DNA of 33,174 bases from CBDVBD01 sp965372135 (lineage in GTDB: Bacteria > Electryoneota > RPQS01 > CBDVBD01). Positions 17,201 through 24,594 of the stretch are shown here, piece after piece. The notes beneath the pieces were generated by a model. It ran no database searches and was not told the origin of the DNA. It was given only the letters and a program-made list of their open reading frames with translations. The stretch's first letter is position 1. Each line of letters starts with the position of its first letter. Position numbers and translations under genes: made by a program. The stretch spans positions 1-33,174 of the forward strand of contig CBDVBD010000019.1 in NCBI GenBank assembly GCA_965372135.1, given 5' to 3'.

Positions 17201-17276
17201 ATTTTCCGGTGGTCCCGGCAATCAGCAGCGATGTCAACAACAGGAGACAAATCAGAATGGCAATGTATCGATACAT
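14238..17276 (-). CDS. TonB-dependent receptor with carboxypeptidase-regulatory-like domain
   Basis: About 1012 aa. The ATG at 17276 is preferred over that at 17303: GGAGG precedes it and the product starts with a strong signal peptide (MYRYIAILICLLLLTSLLIAG). Order of parts: a CarboxypepD_reg-like beta domain (KLAGTVNNAETGKPLTGANVFIEGTRLGAATDLDGDYYI), a plug domain (LQIRGGRPNEVGYWVDG, EVIMMTGGFSAEYGKIMSGAVNVITKGG), then a long outer-membrane barrel ending in IRVGLSLNF. This is the SusC-like architecture, but no SusD gene is adjacent. Near the middle an EF-hand-like Ca-binding segment (DLNGNGVIDPAE, then DVNDNGIED) sits in what should be an external loop. A long leader with palindromes lies upstream. 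The transported or exported substrate is unknown. Confidence 0.92.
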   Translation of the reverse strand: MYRYIAILICLLLLTSLLIAGTTGKLAGTVNNAETGKPLTGANVFIEGTRLGAATDLDGDYYILNVPAGRYTITVSSMGYQSVTIRNILITADFTTSYDIDLSQTILEAGKEVVIIAERPLVETDRTSSVRVATAEEIANLPVRGYRDVVALQAGVVEFEAYPGDARQGGENTNGSRLQIRGGRPNEVGYWVDGFSQTDPLTGFSTTAINNTAIQEVIMMTGGFSAEYGKIMSGAVNVITKGGTENYSGSVEAITDNFINNDVHRMDYNVYAASLGGPIIPGDDRFTFYLSGERRWQADRSPRYGARDMNRLFRELSAVHPLDEEGHPIEDQWIYPAGHPDDATYRLPGNTLSGWTWQGKLKLKVADALTLDLGSIGSHDDWSEFRQWYVFNISHTPRYVDRNNSFYGKLTHTLSKSTFYTAAVNYYYTERTRGDGELWDDVTSYARANNPSYDNMSLFFYGTPDTSYVVFDSVNTATGDTVTHDSTVYREHVWDDYLHRESSYYGFDFDLTHQMTTHHQLKLGFDIQRHTLRYWRALFPVDTHILDRAYQDLNGNGVIDPAEKDVNDNGIEDNIELAYQEVDYFGYNFDDPDADLDDGWNAAKHPITMAFYLQDKVEYQGLVINAGVRYDYLNIDTKRLKNEEYPLDPDQTGLDSELTEDDLEDAEIQHKISPRLGVGFPVSDRTVVHFSYGKFFQQPNLNDLYVSYDYLEHKVQTGGYFYPFGNPNLRPETTTAYEVGFTQQLGENVRFDVTAYYKDIKDLVQVKTISSFPNNFSSYRNSDFGTVKGIDFNVTMRRTHNVSVNVSYGLMWAIGTGSASGTQRNIAWTAADPPKMTSPLDFDQRHKITLNMDYRLGDQEGPMLGNFYPFENAGINVLFNAGSGLPYTPEEVWNEVFLGAISPVPSGPINSRYGPWTWRTDLKANRTFQISRLDLDVYVWVLNLFNTENYVDVYASSGQAGTTRWLSTPSGQAFLVNPNYPENAGDYYRLAEMDPSRFGSPRQIRVGLSLNF

Positions 17277-17402
17277 GCCTGCCTCCATTCTAAAATATAA
17301 CATCTCGATTCATTTAAAACTTTTGTGTGTGTCCTTATCACCTCCTTTACTGTCAGTTAGCTAATCTTAATGGTTTCTGGTATAGAGTTCTTCACTGTAT
17401 CA

Positions 17403-17420
17403 ATAACATGGATATGTTAT
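17403..17420. promoter_or_regulatory. Operator-like inverted repeat 7-4-7
   Basis: ATAACAT, spacer GGAT, ATGTTAT: a perfect palindrome downstream of the presumed start of the TonB module transcript, a position suited to a repressor or to an mRNA structure. Confidence 0.4.
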
Positions 17421-17459
17421 AGAAAGCTCTGAAACGAATGTGATAATACTATTTGTATA

Positions 17460-17488
17460 AGGATAGTGTTTTTTTCCTTTGTTGTCAA
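17460..17488 (-). promoter_or_regulatory. Sigma-70-like promoter of the TonB receptor operon
   Basis: Read on the minus strand: a perfect TTGACA (17488-17483), 17-nt spacer, TATCCT (17465-17460). It lies about 180 nt upstream of the chosen receptor start. Confidence 0.55.
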
Positions 17489-17519
17489 GGGTTTTTTCGG
17501 AATTTTAACAAATACCGCA

Positions 17520-17547
17520 CATATTGATATTCCATATTATCAATATG
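17520..17547. promoter_or_regulatory. Operator-like inverted repeat 10-8-10
   Basis: CATATTGATA, 8-nt spacer, TATCAATATG: perfect 10-nt arms, centred about 45 nt upstream of the -35 box of the presumed TonB operon promoter, a plausible regulator-binding site. Confidence 0.45.
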
Positions 17548-17558
17548 TTACAATTTTG

Positions 17559-17572
17559 TGCCACATGTGGCA
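17559..17572. promoter_or_regulatory. Perfect 14-nt palindrome TGCCACATGTGGCA
   Basis: A self-complementary 14-mer in A+T-rich DNA, only 11 nt beyond the preceding inverted repeat. It resembles a dimeric regulator site, but no known consensus was recognised. Confidence 0.45.
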
Positions 17573-17636
17573 ATATTATAAAACCCCTAAACCACAATCA
17601 AATTGCCTGTTCTCGGTACTTTCGATAAGATAGTTA

Positions 17637-19466
17637 CTATAGATGTGTCAAGTATGTTATAATTTGCTTGGCTAACTGCTCGGAAATTCCAGGAACAGCA
17701 GTGATTTCTTCTATAGTAGCTCCTTTCAACCGCTTCAAAGATCGGAAATGTTTGAGCAGTGCGTTGCGGCGGGAGGGACCGATTCCGGGGATGGTGTCTA
17801 ATTTCGAGACCGTCAACCGCTTTCCCCGGAGTGCCCGGTGATGTTCTATGGCGAACCGGTGCGCCTCATCGCGCACCTGCTGCAGCAATTTCAAGGCGGG
17901 AGATGTTTTTGGCAGTATCCACGGTTCCGGATCCCCCGGGATGAAGACTTCTTCTAACCGTTTCGCCAACCCGATGACGGGAAGCTGTGTCAAATCCAAG
18001 GAATCCAGCACCTGTTTGGCGGCGCTGAGCTGCCCCTTGCCCCCATCCACCAAGACCAAATCCGGCAACGGTTTATCCTCCTTGAGCAGCCGTCGGTAGC
18101 GCCTGCCAACCACTTCTCCTATCATGGCGAAATCGTCGATCCCCTCCACCGACCGGATATTGAAATGGCGGTAGTCGCGCTTCCGGGGGCGGGCGTTCAG
18201 AAACGTCACCATGGACGCCACCGCATGCTCCCCGTGCAGATTGGATACGTCGAATGCTTCGATCCGTTTGGGCAATCTGGGCAGGCGCAAAGCATCTTTC
18301 AACGTCACCAGCGCTTCGGGAATCATATCCCGTTTCTGTACTTCCAGCCGCCGTTCCCCTAACAACAACACGGCGTTTCCCCGCGCCAGCTTCATCAACT
18401 TCGCCTTATCACCGATCTTGGGGAATTCGATTCGCACCGATTTGCCCTTTCGGGTATTGATCCACTGGTGAAACAACGCCATCTCCGGTACCTCCATGGG
18501 TAAATGCAGCTCCTCCGGAAGATCCTCATCCTCCACGAACACTTGCTGCAGGAACGCCTGCAAAATATCCGCATCTGTACTCTGCTGCAAACCCCGCAGG
18601 AAAAACGGGTTCCGCCCCACTAATTTTCCCTGCCGGATGCGGAACATCACCGCACAGGCATCGTCCGCTTCCCGCGCCAATGCAATCACATCTCGGGAAA
18701 TAGGAAACGGCGAGATTACTTTCTGATGCTGGGTGAGCTGCTCGATGGCGCGCAACTGGTCGCGCACTTCCGCCGCCTGCTCGTATTCCTGAGCGGCTGC
18801 TAATTCATCCATACGCCGAGCCAAATCTTCCGCCAACGGCTGCGTGTTCCCCTTCAGGAGATCAAGGAACACCACGATATTCTCTATGTAATCTTCCGGA
18901 GTAATCCGCCCTTCGCACGGTCCCTTACACTGCCCCATGTCGTGATAGATACACACCCGGTGCTTTCCCTGGGCAATGCTTTGTTCGGTGATGGCTAAAT
19001 TGCACCGGCGGATATGGAGAATCCCCTTCATCGTCTTCAACAGCCGCTTGATGTATCCCACTCCGGTGAACGGTCCGAAGTACCGTGACCCGTCCTTCGC
19101 CGGCTGGCGGCTCAGGAAAATACGGGGATACAGCTCCTTGGTAACCTTGATATATGGCAGGGACTTGTCGTCTCGGAGGGTGACATTGTATCGGGGGGAA
19201 TGATGCCGCACCAGCGACGATTCCAGGATCATCGCTTCCAGTTCGTTGTCGGTAACAATCACTTCCAGGTCGGCGATAGCCCGGGTGAGCGACCCGTACT
19301 GGTACCTGCCGTCGTTGCCTTTCTGGAAGTACGACCTCACCCGGTTCCGCAGTACCTTCGACTTTCCTATATATATAATCCGCCCTTTGTCGTTCCGGAA
19401 CAGGTACACTCCGGACGACTTCGGCAAATTATCCAATTTCTGCTGTAATTGTTCCGACGGAGTCAA
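17637..19466 (-). CDS. uvrC: Excinuclease ABC subunit C
   Basis: A 609-aa nuclease subunit of nucleotide-excision repair that makes the two incisions around a lesion bound by UvrB. N-terminal GIY-YIG domain: GVY at 19-21, YIG at 32-34 in KGRIIYIGKSKVLRNRVRSYF. Then come the UVR motif (DELAAAQEYEQAAEVRDQLRAIEQL, contact to UvrB), the RNase H-like 3' endonuclease core (IEAFDVSNLHGEHAVASMV, PDLVLVDGGKGQLSAAKQVL) and C-terminal helix-hairpin-helix repeats (IPGIGPSRRNALLKHF, AVPGISEQLAKQII). Length is normal. The start is TTG: an in-frame TAG lies two codons upstream and no ATG fits. It follows the epimerase gene by 25 nt and is probably co-transcribed with dinG and mce. Confidence 0.97.
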   Translation of the reverse strand: MTPSEQLQQKLDNLPKSSGVYLFRNDKGRIIYIGKSKVLRNRVRSYFQKGNDGRYQYGSLTRAIADLEVIVTDNELEAMILESSLVRHHSPRYNVTLRDDKSLPYIKVTKELYPRIFLSRQPAKDGSRYFGPFTGVGYIKRLLKTMKGILHIRRCNLAITEQSIAQGKHRVCIYHDMGQCKGPCEGRITPEDYIENIVVFLDLLKGNTQPLAEDLARRMDELAAAQEYEQAAEVRDQLRAIEQLTQHQKVISPFPISRDVIALAREADDACAVMFRIRQGKLVGRNPFFLRGLQQSTDADILQAFLQQVFVEDEDLPEELHLPMEVPEMALFHQWINTRKGKSVRIEFPKIGDKAKLMKLARGNAVLLLGERRLEVQKRDMIPEALVTLKDALRLPRLPKRIEAFDVSNLHGEHAVASMVTFLNARPRKRDYRHFNIRSVEGIDDFAMIGEVVGRRYRRLLKEDKPLPDLVLVDGGKGQLSAAKQVLDSLDLTQLPVIGLAKRLEEVFIPGDPEPWILPKTSPALKLLQQVRDEAHRFAIEHHRALRGKRLTVSKLDTIPGIGPSRRNALLKHFRSLKRLKGATIEEITAVPGISEQLAKQIITYLTHL

Positions 19467-19491
19467 TCTCTATTCAATCCTGATACTGTTG

Positions 19492-19911
19492 TTAATTTTG
19501 TACTTCCACCAATTCAATCAACATCCCATGGGTGGCTTTGGGATGCAGGAAGGCGATCATAGTACCCTCTGCACCGGTTCGCGGTGCGTCGTTGATCAAT
19601 CGAATCCCCTGTTCCCGTGCCAGTTGTAGCGCCTGCGTAATATCCGGCACCTGGATAGCGATATGGTGAATGCCTTCCCCGTTGCGATCCAGGAAGTTGG
19701 CAATGGGAGAACTATCGGAGGTCGGCTCCAAGCATTCGATCCGGGTATCCCCTACCTGATAGAATTCCACCCGCACCTGCTGTGACGGAATCTCCTCTCG
19801 CCCGGCACACGGAATCCCCAAGGCTTTTTCGAATAAGACGCGCGCCGCATCCAGTGATTTAACTGCCACCCCAATATGGTCGATTTTAATCGGTGATTGT
19901 ATCGTGTTCAT
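19492..19911 (-). CDS. mce: Methylmalonyl-CoA epimerase
   Basis: A 139-aa glyoxalase/VOC-fold metalloenzyme converting (S)- to (R)-methylmalonyl-CoA in propionate and branched-chain catabolism or succinate-propionate exchange. Seen: IDHIGVAVKSLDAARVLFEKALG at the start (metal His), VEFYQVGDTRIECLEP, EGIHHIAIQVPDI (second metal His) and GMLIELVE at the end (metal Glu). Size is normal. The ATG lies inside the 3' end of dinG, overlapping by 26 nt, so translation is coupled. Methylmalonyl-CoA mutase is not in the window; assignment against other VOC proteins rests on the whole pattern. Confidence 0.88.
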   Translation of the reverse strand: MNTIQSPIKIDHIGVAVKSLDAARVLFEKALGIPCAGREEIPSQQVRVEFYQVGDTRIECLEPTSDSSPIANFLDRNGEGIHHIAIQVPDITQALQLAREQGIRLINDAPRTGAEGTMIAFLHPKATHGMLIELVEVQN

Positions 19912-22846
19912 GTTCCCAGAAGTTGTTAAAGATAGTAGTTAGCTGCTTGTGTTCCTGGATTACGGTGGTCACAGTGGGCAAGGCATCCTGAAATATCTTC
20001 CCGAACCGGGTATGCACCATCCGGGAATCCGCCACCACCACCACACCCCGGTCTTTACGGGTTCGGATCAACCGACCTACCCCTTGCCGCAGCCGGATCA
20101 CCGCTTCCGGCACCGAATATTCCATAAATGCGTTCTTGCCCTGAGCCGTGATCTGCTCGTTGCGGGCTTCGATCCAGGGATCGGTGGGCACATCGAACGG
20201 CAGCTTGGTGACGATCAACACTTCCAGCGCATCCCCCACCACGTCGATCCCCTCCCAAAAACTGTCCGTTCCGAACAGCACCGAGGATTTCTCATTGCGG
20301 AACCGCTGCAACAGCAGTTCCGGCGATCCGTGCTTCCCCTGGATCAACACGGTGATCCCCTTCTGTTCCAGGTAGGATCGCACCGTGTCCGCCACCTGAT
20401 TCAACGCTTGGTAGGAAGTAAACAACACTAACGTCCCCCGCTTGGTGGCAGCCAGCCGCGCCACTAACCGCGACACTTCATCCAGGTACTGTTGATTGTT
20501 CTTGGGCGATGGGAAATACTCCGGCGAAAGAATCATCATCTGCCGGTCTAAGTCGAACGGCGAATCCAACAGCAGCGCCCCGCGCCTCTCCTCCGGAACC
20601 TGAGCCAACCCCACCGTGTTGATCAGATGGTCGAATGAGGTCCCCACTGCCAAAGTAGCGGAGGTCAAAATACCGGTGCGCAACTGTTTCCATAGCGCGC
20701 TGTAAATCAAACCCGACACATCCAACGGTGCCGCTTGGATTCGCAGGAAACGCCGCTCCGGGGGTCCCGATGTTTCGTACCAGGTCACCCAGTTGCTGTC
20801 GTCGCAGTGCGCTAAGAATTGGAAATTTTCCCGATCCTCCGCCATCGCATCCCGCACCGACGTTAGTTCCCCCGCGGTGTCGTCGGTATAGAACGGAAAT
20901 ACTTCCTTAACATCATCCCGCAGCCGCAGTATCGTCTTCAACGCTTCAATTACCGGCTGATACTGTGCGATGACTTCCGCAGCCAGTTCCTGCAGCCGAT
21001 CCCAGGGATATTCCCCCTTCTGATACCGTTTTCTGACCCCGAACGTTTCAGTGGACGTGACTTTAGCATCGATCGATCGCAGGAAACCAACCGCGAAATC
21101 CTTCCCTAAATTATTGAGGGTTTGGGCATGATCGATCAATGACTGGATTTCCACCTGCAGCCGCTTCAAAGGTCCCCGGTTCGGTTTCCCCAGCTTCTGC
21201 AGCAGCAGCGGCAGGAGCCCCCGTTCCACTCTACCGCCCTGGTACAGCCTGCCTAAAGTCCGCCGCAACGTGACATCACTCCATTCGATACCTAAATGCG
21301 ACACCGCGGATTTCTCTAACTTGTGCGCTTCGTCCACAATCAACCGGTCATAATCCCCTAACACCGACCCTTCCCGGGATACGTCCGCAAACAGCAGTGC
21401 GTGATTCACCACCACCACGTGCGCCTTCTGCGCCTGCCGCCGAGCCCGTTGCAGGAAACACTGACGCGATTCCCTGCACGCCGACCCCGGACACACCCCG
21501 GAATCCGATGCCAATTTCGACCGGAGCGACACCGCTAACGGTCCCCGAACCGCCGACACCTCCGAAAAATCACCGGTGGTGGTCTCCCTGCTCCAGCGCA
21601 CCAACGGCAGTGCCGCCACCCGTTCCTCCGGCAGCAGCCGAAACGCCGGATCCGCCAATACATTCTTCCAACGGTTGATACAAAGGTAATTGGACCTGCC
21701 CTTCAGTAACGCCGTCCGAAACCGAAACGGCATCGCGCGCTTCAATTCCGGCAGGTCCTTGTTGCACAACTGGTCCTGCAGGTTCTTGGTACCGGTGGAG
21801 ATGATAACCCGCCGCTTCTCCATCTTACCGCCGGCAGCCCAAGCTAATGCCGGTGCTAAATACGCCAACGACTTCCCGGTGCCGGTACCGGCTTCCACGC
21901 ACAAAAACTTGCTATCCCGAAATGCCTGATACGCCCCCACCGCCATCTGCGCCTGTTGCGGGCGTTCCTCGAAACCGGGAAATGCCAACGACATCTCCCC
22001 GCCGTGACCGAATATCCGGCGATAGTCCGACTCCTCCCAACCGGGAGCCTCGGTGGGAAGCGACTGTTCTTCCAATTCCTCAACGGTTTCCGGTGCCCCA
22101 ATTGTCATCCTGGTAATCGGGCGGGTTAGCTCCGTTTCCGCTAAATAATTCCCTAATTTCGACAGGAATCGCTGCAATGGATGCCGGCTGCCCTCCAAAA
22201 ATCGCAATTGGGTCGCCACCGTCTGGAAATCCAATTCCAACGAATCCTTCACCAACATCAGGAACAACCACCCGGTGGCAACCGCATCGTCCAGAGCCCG
22301 ATGTGCCTGCCGATGTTCGATCCCATGGGATTTGACTAACGAACCCAGACCATACCCGGTTTCCGACGGCAGTAGGAACCTTGCGAACTGTGAGGTATCG
22401 AAAACCGGCTTGCCTTTGCAAGGGTAGGGCGTAGCATGCGGCAGCGACCGCTTGGTGAGCGCCTTCAAAAATCCCATATCGAAATCCACATGATGCCCCA
22501 CCACCGGCGTCGGTGTCCAGAATTCTCCGAACTGCCGGTAAGCTACAGCAAAATCAGGCGCATCCGCTACATCATGATCCGTGATGCCGGTAAGCTGCAC
22601 GATTTCCGGAGGCACCGGCTTTCCCGGCTGCACGAACGTTCGGAAAGTGTTGTCCAAATGCCCGTCAACGAACCGTTGCGCCCCCCATTCGATGATAGAC
22701 TCCCGCTCCGGATCGATGCCGGTGGTTTCCAGATCGATCGCGGTAAACGATTGCAACCCCAAATGCCGGAGTTGTTCCGGAGTGGGCAGGGAGGACGCAT
22801 CCGGCACCCAAGAGGGTGTGTCGATATGTGATGTTGTTATTGACAT
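19886..22846 (-). CDS. dinG: DinG-family helicase with N-terminal DEDDh exonuclease domain
   Basis: 986 aa, of the fused type found in many Gram-positive and FCB bacteria. Residues 34-200 form a DnaQ-like exonuclease: D38-x-E40, HHVDFDMGF with D123, and HRALDDA with H182 and D187. The helicase part has Walker A EAGTGTGKS (318-326), DEAH at 505-508, and late motifs SFWEGIDVVGDALEVLIVTKLPF and QGVGRLIRTRKDRGVVV. Four cysteines at 389, 452, 457 and 463 keep the C-x4-C-x5-C spacing of the DinG/XPD iron-sulfur cluster, so the cluster is probably present; many exonuclease-fused relatives lack it. Likely a 5'-3' helicase acting on repair or R-loop intermediates. The start lies only 8 nt after a perfect terminator-like hairpin and has no clear Shine-Dalgarno sequence. 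Confidence 0.93.
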   Translation of the reverse strand: MSITTSHIDTPSWVPDASSLPTPEQLRHLGLQSFTAIDLETTGIDPERESIIEWGAQRFVDGHLDNTFRTFVQPGKPVPPEIVQLTGITDHDVADAPDFAVAYRQFGEFWTPTPVVGHHVDFDMGFLKALTKRSLPHATPYPCKGKPVFDTSQFARFLLPSETGYGLGSLVKSHGIEHRQAHRALDDAVATGWLFLMLVKDSLELDFQTVATQLRFLEGSRHPLQRFLSKLGNYLAETELTRPITRMTIGAPETVEELEEQSLPTEAPGWEESDYRRIFGHGGEMSLAFPGFEERPQQAQMAVGAYQAFRDSKFLCVEAGTGTGKSLAYLAPALAWAAGGKMEKRRVIISTGTKNLQDQLCNKDLPELKRAMPFRFRTALLKGRSNYLCINRWKNVLADPAFRLLPEERVAALPLVRWSRETTTGDFSEVSAVRGPLAVSLRSKLASDSGVCPGSACRESRQCFLQRARRQAQKAHVVVVNHALLFADVSREGSVLGDYDRLIVDEAHKLEKSAVSHLGIEWSDVTLRRTLGRLYQGGRVERGLLPLLLQKLGKPNRGPLKRLQVEIQSLIDHAQTLNNLGKDFAVGFLRSIDAKVTSTETFGVRKRYQKGEYPWDRLQELAAEVIAQYQPVIEALKTILRLRDDVKEVFPFYTDDTAGELTSVRDAMAEDRENFQFLAHCDDSNWVTWYETSGPPERRFLRIQAAPLDVSGLIYSALWKQLRTGILTSATLAVGTSFDHLINTVGLAQVPEERRGALLLDSPFDLDRQMMILSPEYFPSPKNNQQYLDEVSRLVARLAATKRGTLVLFTSYQALNQVADTVRSYLEQKGITVLIQGKHGSPELLLQRFRNEKSSVLFGTDSFWEGIDVVGDALEVLIVTKLPFDVPTDPWIEARNEQITAQGKNAFMEYSVPEAVIRLRQGVGRLIRTRKDRGVVVVADSRMVHTRFGKIFQDALPTVTTVIQEHKQLTTIFNNFWEHEHDTITD

Positions 22847-22854
22847 GTCTTGTG

Positions 22855-22886
22855 AAAAAAATCGGGAGGCTTAGCTAAGCCTCCCG
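22855..22886 (-). terminator. Rho-independent terminator of gcvPB
   Basis: A self-complementary 24-mer with arms CGGGAGGCTTAG and CTAAGCCTCCCG (22863-22886), followed on the minus strand by A and seven T. It begins 5 nt after the gcvPB stop codon and ends 8 nt before the dinG ATG. Confidence 0.88.
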
Positions 22887-22891
22887 AGGAT

Positions 22892-24433
22892 TTAATCCTT
22901 CGGGGTCTCAGTGCTGTCAGGTGCCAACGAATCTCGATTCCTCACCTGACAGTGCGTCTTAGTATGTGGGTCGGATGTAAAGTAATTAATGTCAAGCTTC
23001 CGAGCGGCTCCGGCTTCATCCAACCGGGAAACCGGCGTGTGATGCGGCGCCTGTTTTAGCATGTCCGGCGAATCATCCACCTCGCGATCGATCTGCCTAA
23101 CCGCATCCACGAACCGGTCTAACGACTGCCGGGATTCCGACTCCGTTGGTTCGATCATCAACGCCTCCGGCACGATCAACGGAAAATACACCGTGGGAGC
23201 ATGTATCCCGAAATCCAGCATCCGTTTGGCAATATCAGTGGTGCGAATCCCCCGCGCCTTTTGCCGATTACTGGAAAACACCACTTCGTGCAAGCACGGC
23301 GTTTGGTAGGGCAGCTCCAGGATGTCCTGAAGCTTTGCCCGCAGGTAGTTCGCGTTTAAGATCGCATCGTCACTGACCTGCCGCAAGCCTTCAGCGCCTA
23401 TCCGCCGGATGTACGCCAACGCCCGGATGAACACCCCGAAATTCCCCTGGAAACTGTGTACCCGCCCGATGGCGGTATCTCTGGGCGCTTCCCAAGCATA
23501 ATTATTCCCGTCCCGCACCGCACGCGGCTGCGGTAAATACTGCTCCAATTTTTTCGCGACCGCCACCGGTCCGCTGCCCGGTCCCCCGCCACCGTGGGGA
23601 GTGGAAAACGTCTTGTGCAGGTTCAAATGCACCACGTCGAAACCCATATCACCCGGTCGGGCAATCCCCATCAGCGCGTTCATATTGGCGCCGTCCATGT
23701 ACAACAACGCCCCCGCATCATGGACAATCGTTGCGATGTCGGACACCTGCGCTTCGAACAATCCCAGCGTGTTGGGATTGGTAATCATAAACGCCGCCGT
23801 GTCCTTATTCACCGCTTCCTTCAGCGCATCCAAATCCACTAACCCCTGCTGATTGGACGGAATCTGCACCACCTGATACCCGGTCATAATAATACTGGCG
23901 GGATTGGTGCCGTGGGCGGAATCGGGGATAATCACCTTCCGGCGCGGATTCCCCTGCGCCTCATGGTGTGCCCGCATGATCAACAATCCGGTCAACTCCC
24001 CGTGTGCCCCCGCCGCCGGCTGTAGCGTAATCGCCGGCAGCCCCACCAACTCACACAACGCCTCCGACAGTTCCACCATCAGCCGCAACACCCCCTGGAT
24101 AGTATCCTCCGGCTGCCAGGGATGCACTTCGGCAAACCCGGGAAGCGCCGACAACTCCTCGTTGATCTTGGGATTGTACTTCATGGTACACGACCCCAAG
24201 GGGTAGAAATCCTTGTCCACGTGGTGATTCAGGGTGGATAGGTGCGTGTAATGTCGCACCACTTCGCTTTCCGATACCTCCGGCAGCCTGGCGGGATTGT
24301 TACGTAAGCGCTCTGCAGGAATCAGGTTTTCCAGTTTCGGGACGTCCAACGTAGGCGCCTCAACACCACGCCGTCCTGGATGTCCCAGTTCAAAAATTAA
24401 TGTTCCAGTTCGAGATACTGTTGGTTGATCCAT
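22892..24433 (-). CDS. gcvPB: Glycine dehydrogenase (decarboxylating) subunit 2, GcvPB
   Basis: A 513-aa PLP-binding half of the P-protein of the glycine cleavage system, which decarboxylates glycine and passes the aminomethyl group to lipoyl GcvH. The PLP lysine is K274 in VVHLNLHKTFSTPHGGGGPG; DSAHGTNPAS (171-180) and YMDGANMNA are also family hallmarks. The normal end of the family is reached at about RLDEAGAARKLDINYF. Some 20-25 extra residues follow, and about 15 of them (495-508) are encoded by a copy of the 42-nt palindromic repeat. Its partner gcvPA lies 4.5 kb upstream, separated by the inositol genes and an exported protein. The ribosome site before the ATG is weak. Confidence 0.95.
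   Translation of the reverse strand: MDQPTVSRTGTLIFELGHPGRRGVEAPTLDVPKLENLIPAERLRNNPARLPEVSESEVVRHYTHLSTLNHHVDKDFYPLGSCTMKYNPKINEELSALPGFAEVHPWQPEDTIQGVLRLMVELSEALCELVGLPAITLQPAAGAHGELTGLLIMRAHHEAQGNPRRKVIIPDSAHGTNPASIIMTGYQVVQIPSNQQGLVDLDALKEAVNKDTAAFMITNPNTLGLFEAQVSDIATIVHDAGALLYMDGANMNALMGIARPGDMGFDVVHLNLHKTFSTPHGGGGPGSGPVAVAKKLEQYLPQPRAVRDGNNYAWEAPRDTAIGRVHSFQGNFGVFIRALAYIRRIGAEGLRQVSDDAILNANYLRAKLQDILELPYQTPCLHEVVFSSNRQKARGIRTTDIAKRMLDFGIHAPTVYFPLIVPEALMIEPTESESRQSLDRFVDAVRQIDREVDDSPDMLKQAPHHTPVSRLDEAGAARKLDINYFTSDPHTKTHCQVRNRDSLAPDSTETPKD
22911..22952 (+). repeat. 42-nt palindromic repeat, copy 2 (inside gcvPB)
   Basis: The outer 10-bp stem is CTGTCAGGTG (22914-22923) with CACCTGACAG (22943-22952). 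The inner palindrome GAATC-GATTC is at 22929-22940. It is in frame within the 3' end of gcvPB and encodes part of a non-conserved C-terminal tail. Confidence 0.85.
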
Positions 24434-24594
24434 CTATTTTTAAGTCTATTTTACGGTTAACGTATTATGGAGTGCGGCAGCTTGCTACCGCAGTTTCGAG
24501 TTTTGAAATTTGAATTTGTTTAGAGTTTCGAATTTCGGATTTCGGATTTGTTTAATTACATCAGGCTCCCCAATATTCTACCCCTTCAAATATA
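24434..24594. repeat. Intergenic stretch with palindrome and TTTCGAATTT-type low-complexity repeat
   Basis: No gene. It contains a palindrome TGCGG...CCGCA (24473-24492) and then, to about 24552, a run of near-repeats such as TTTGAAATTTGAATTT and ATTTCGGATTTCGGATTTG. Closely similar wording occurs in the accB-accC insert (about 32198-32240), suggesting an interspersed simple repeat type in this genome. Confidence 0.5.

Larger units (their letters stand above)
17277..17636. other. A+T-rich regulatory intergenic region between uvrC end and the TonB module
   Basis: About 360 nt without a credible gene. It holds a minus-strand promoter (17460-17488) and three palindromes, annotated separately, that lie on both sides of it. 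The leader from the presumed start to the receptor ATG is about 175 nt. No terminator could be identified for uvrC in this stretch. Confidence 0.6.

Noticed and set aside
17277..17636. A riboswitch or B12-type leader before the TonB receptor.
   Set aside because: The region is A+T rich with simple palindromes; no B12-box or other riboswitch core was recognised.
19464..19466. uvrC as a truncated gene because no ATG is found.
   Set aside because: A TTG two codons after an in-frame stop gives a complete N-terminus that fits the family, so the gene is intact.
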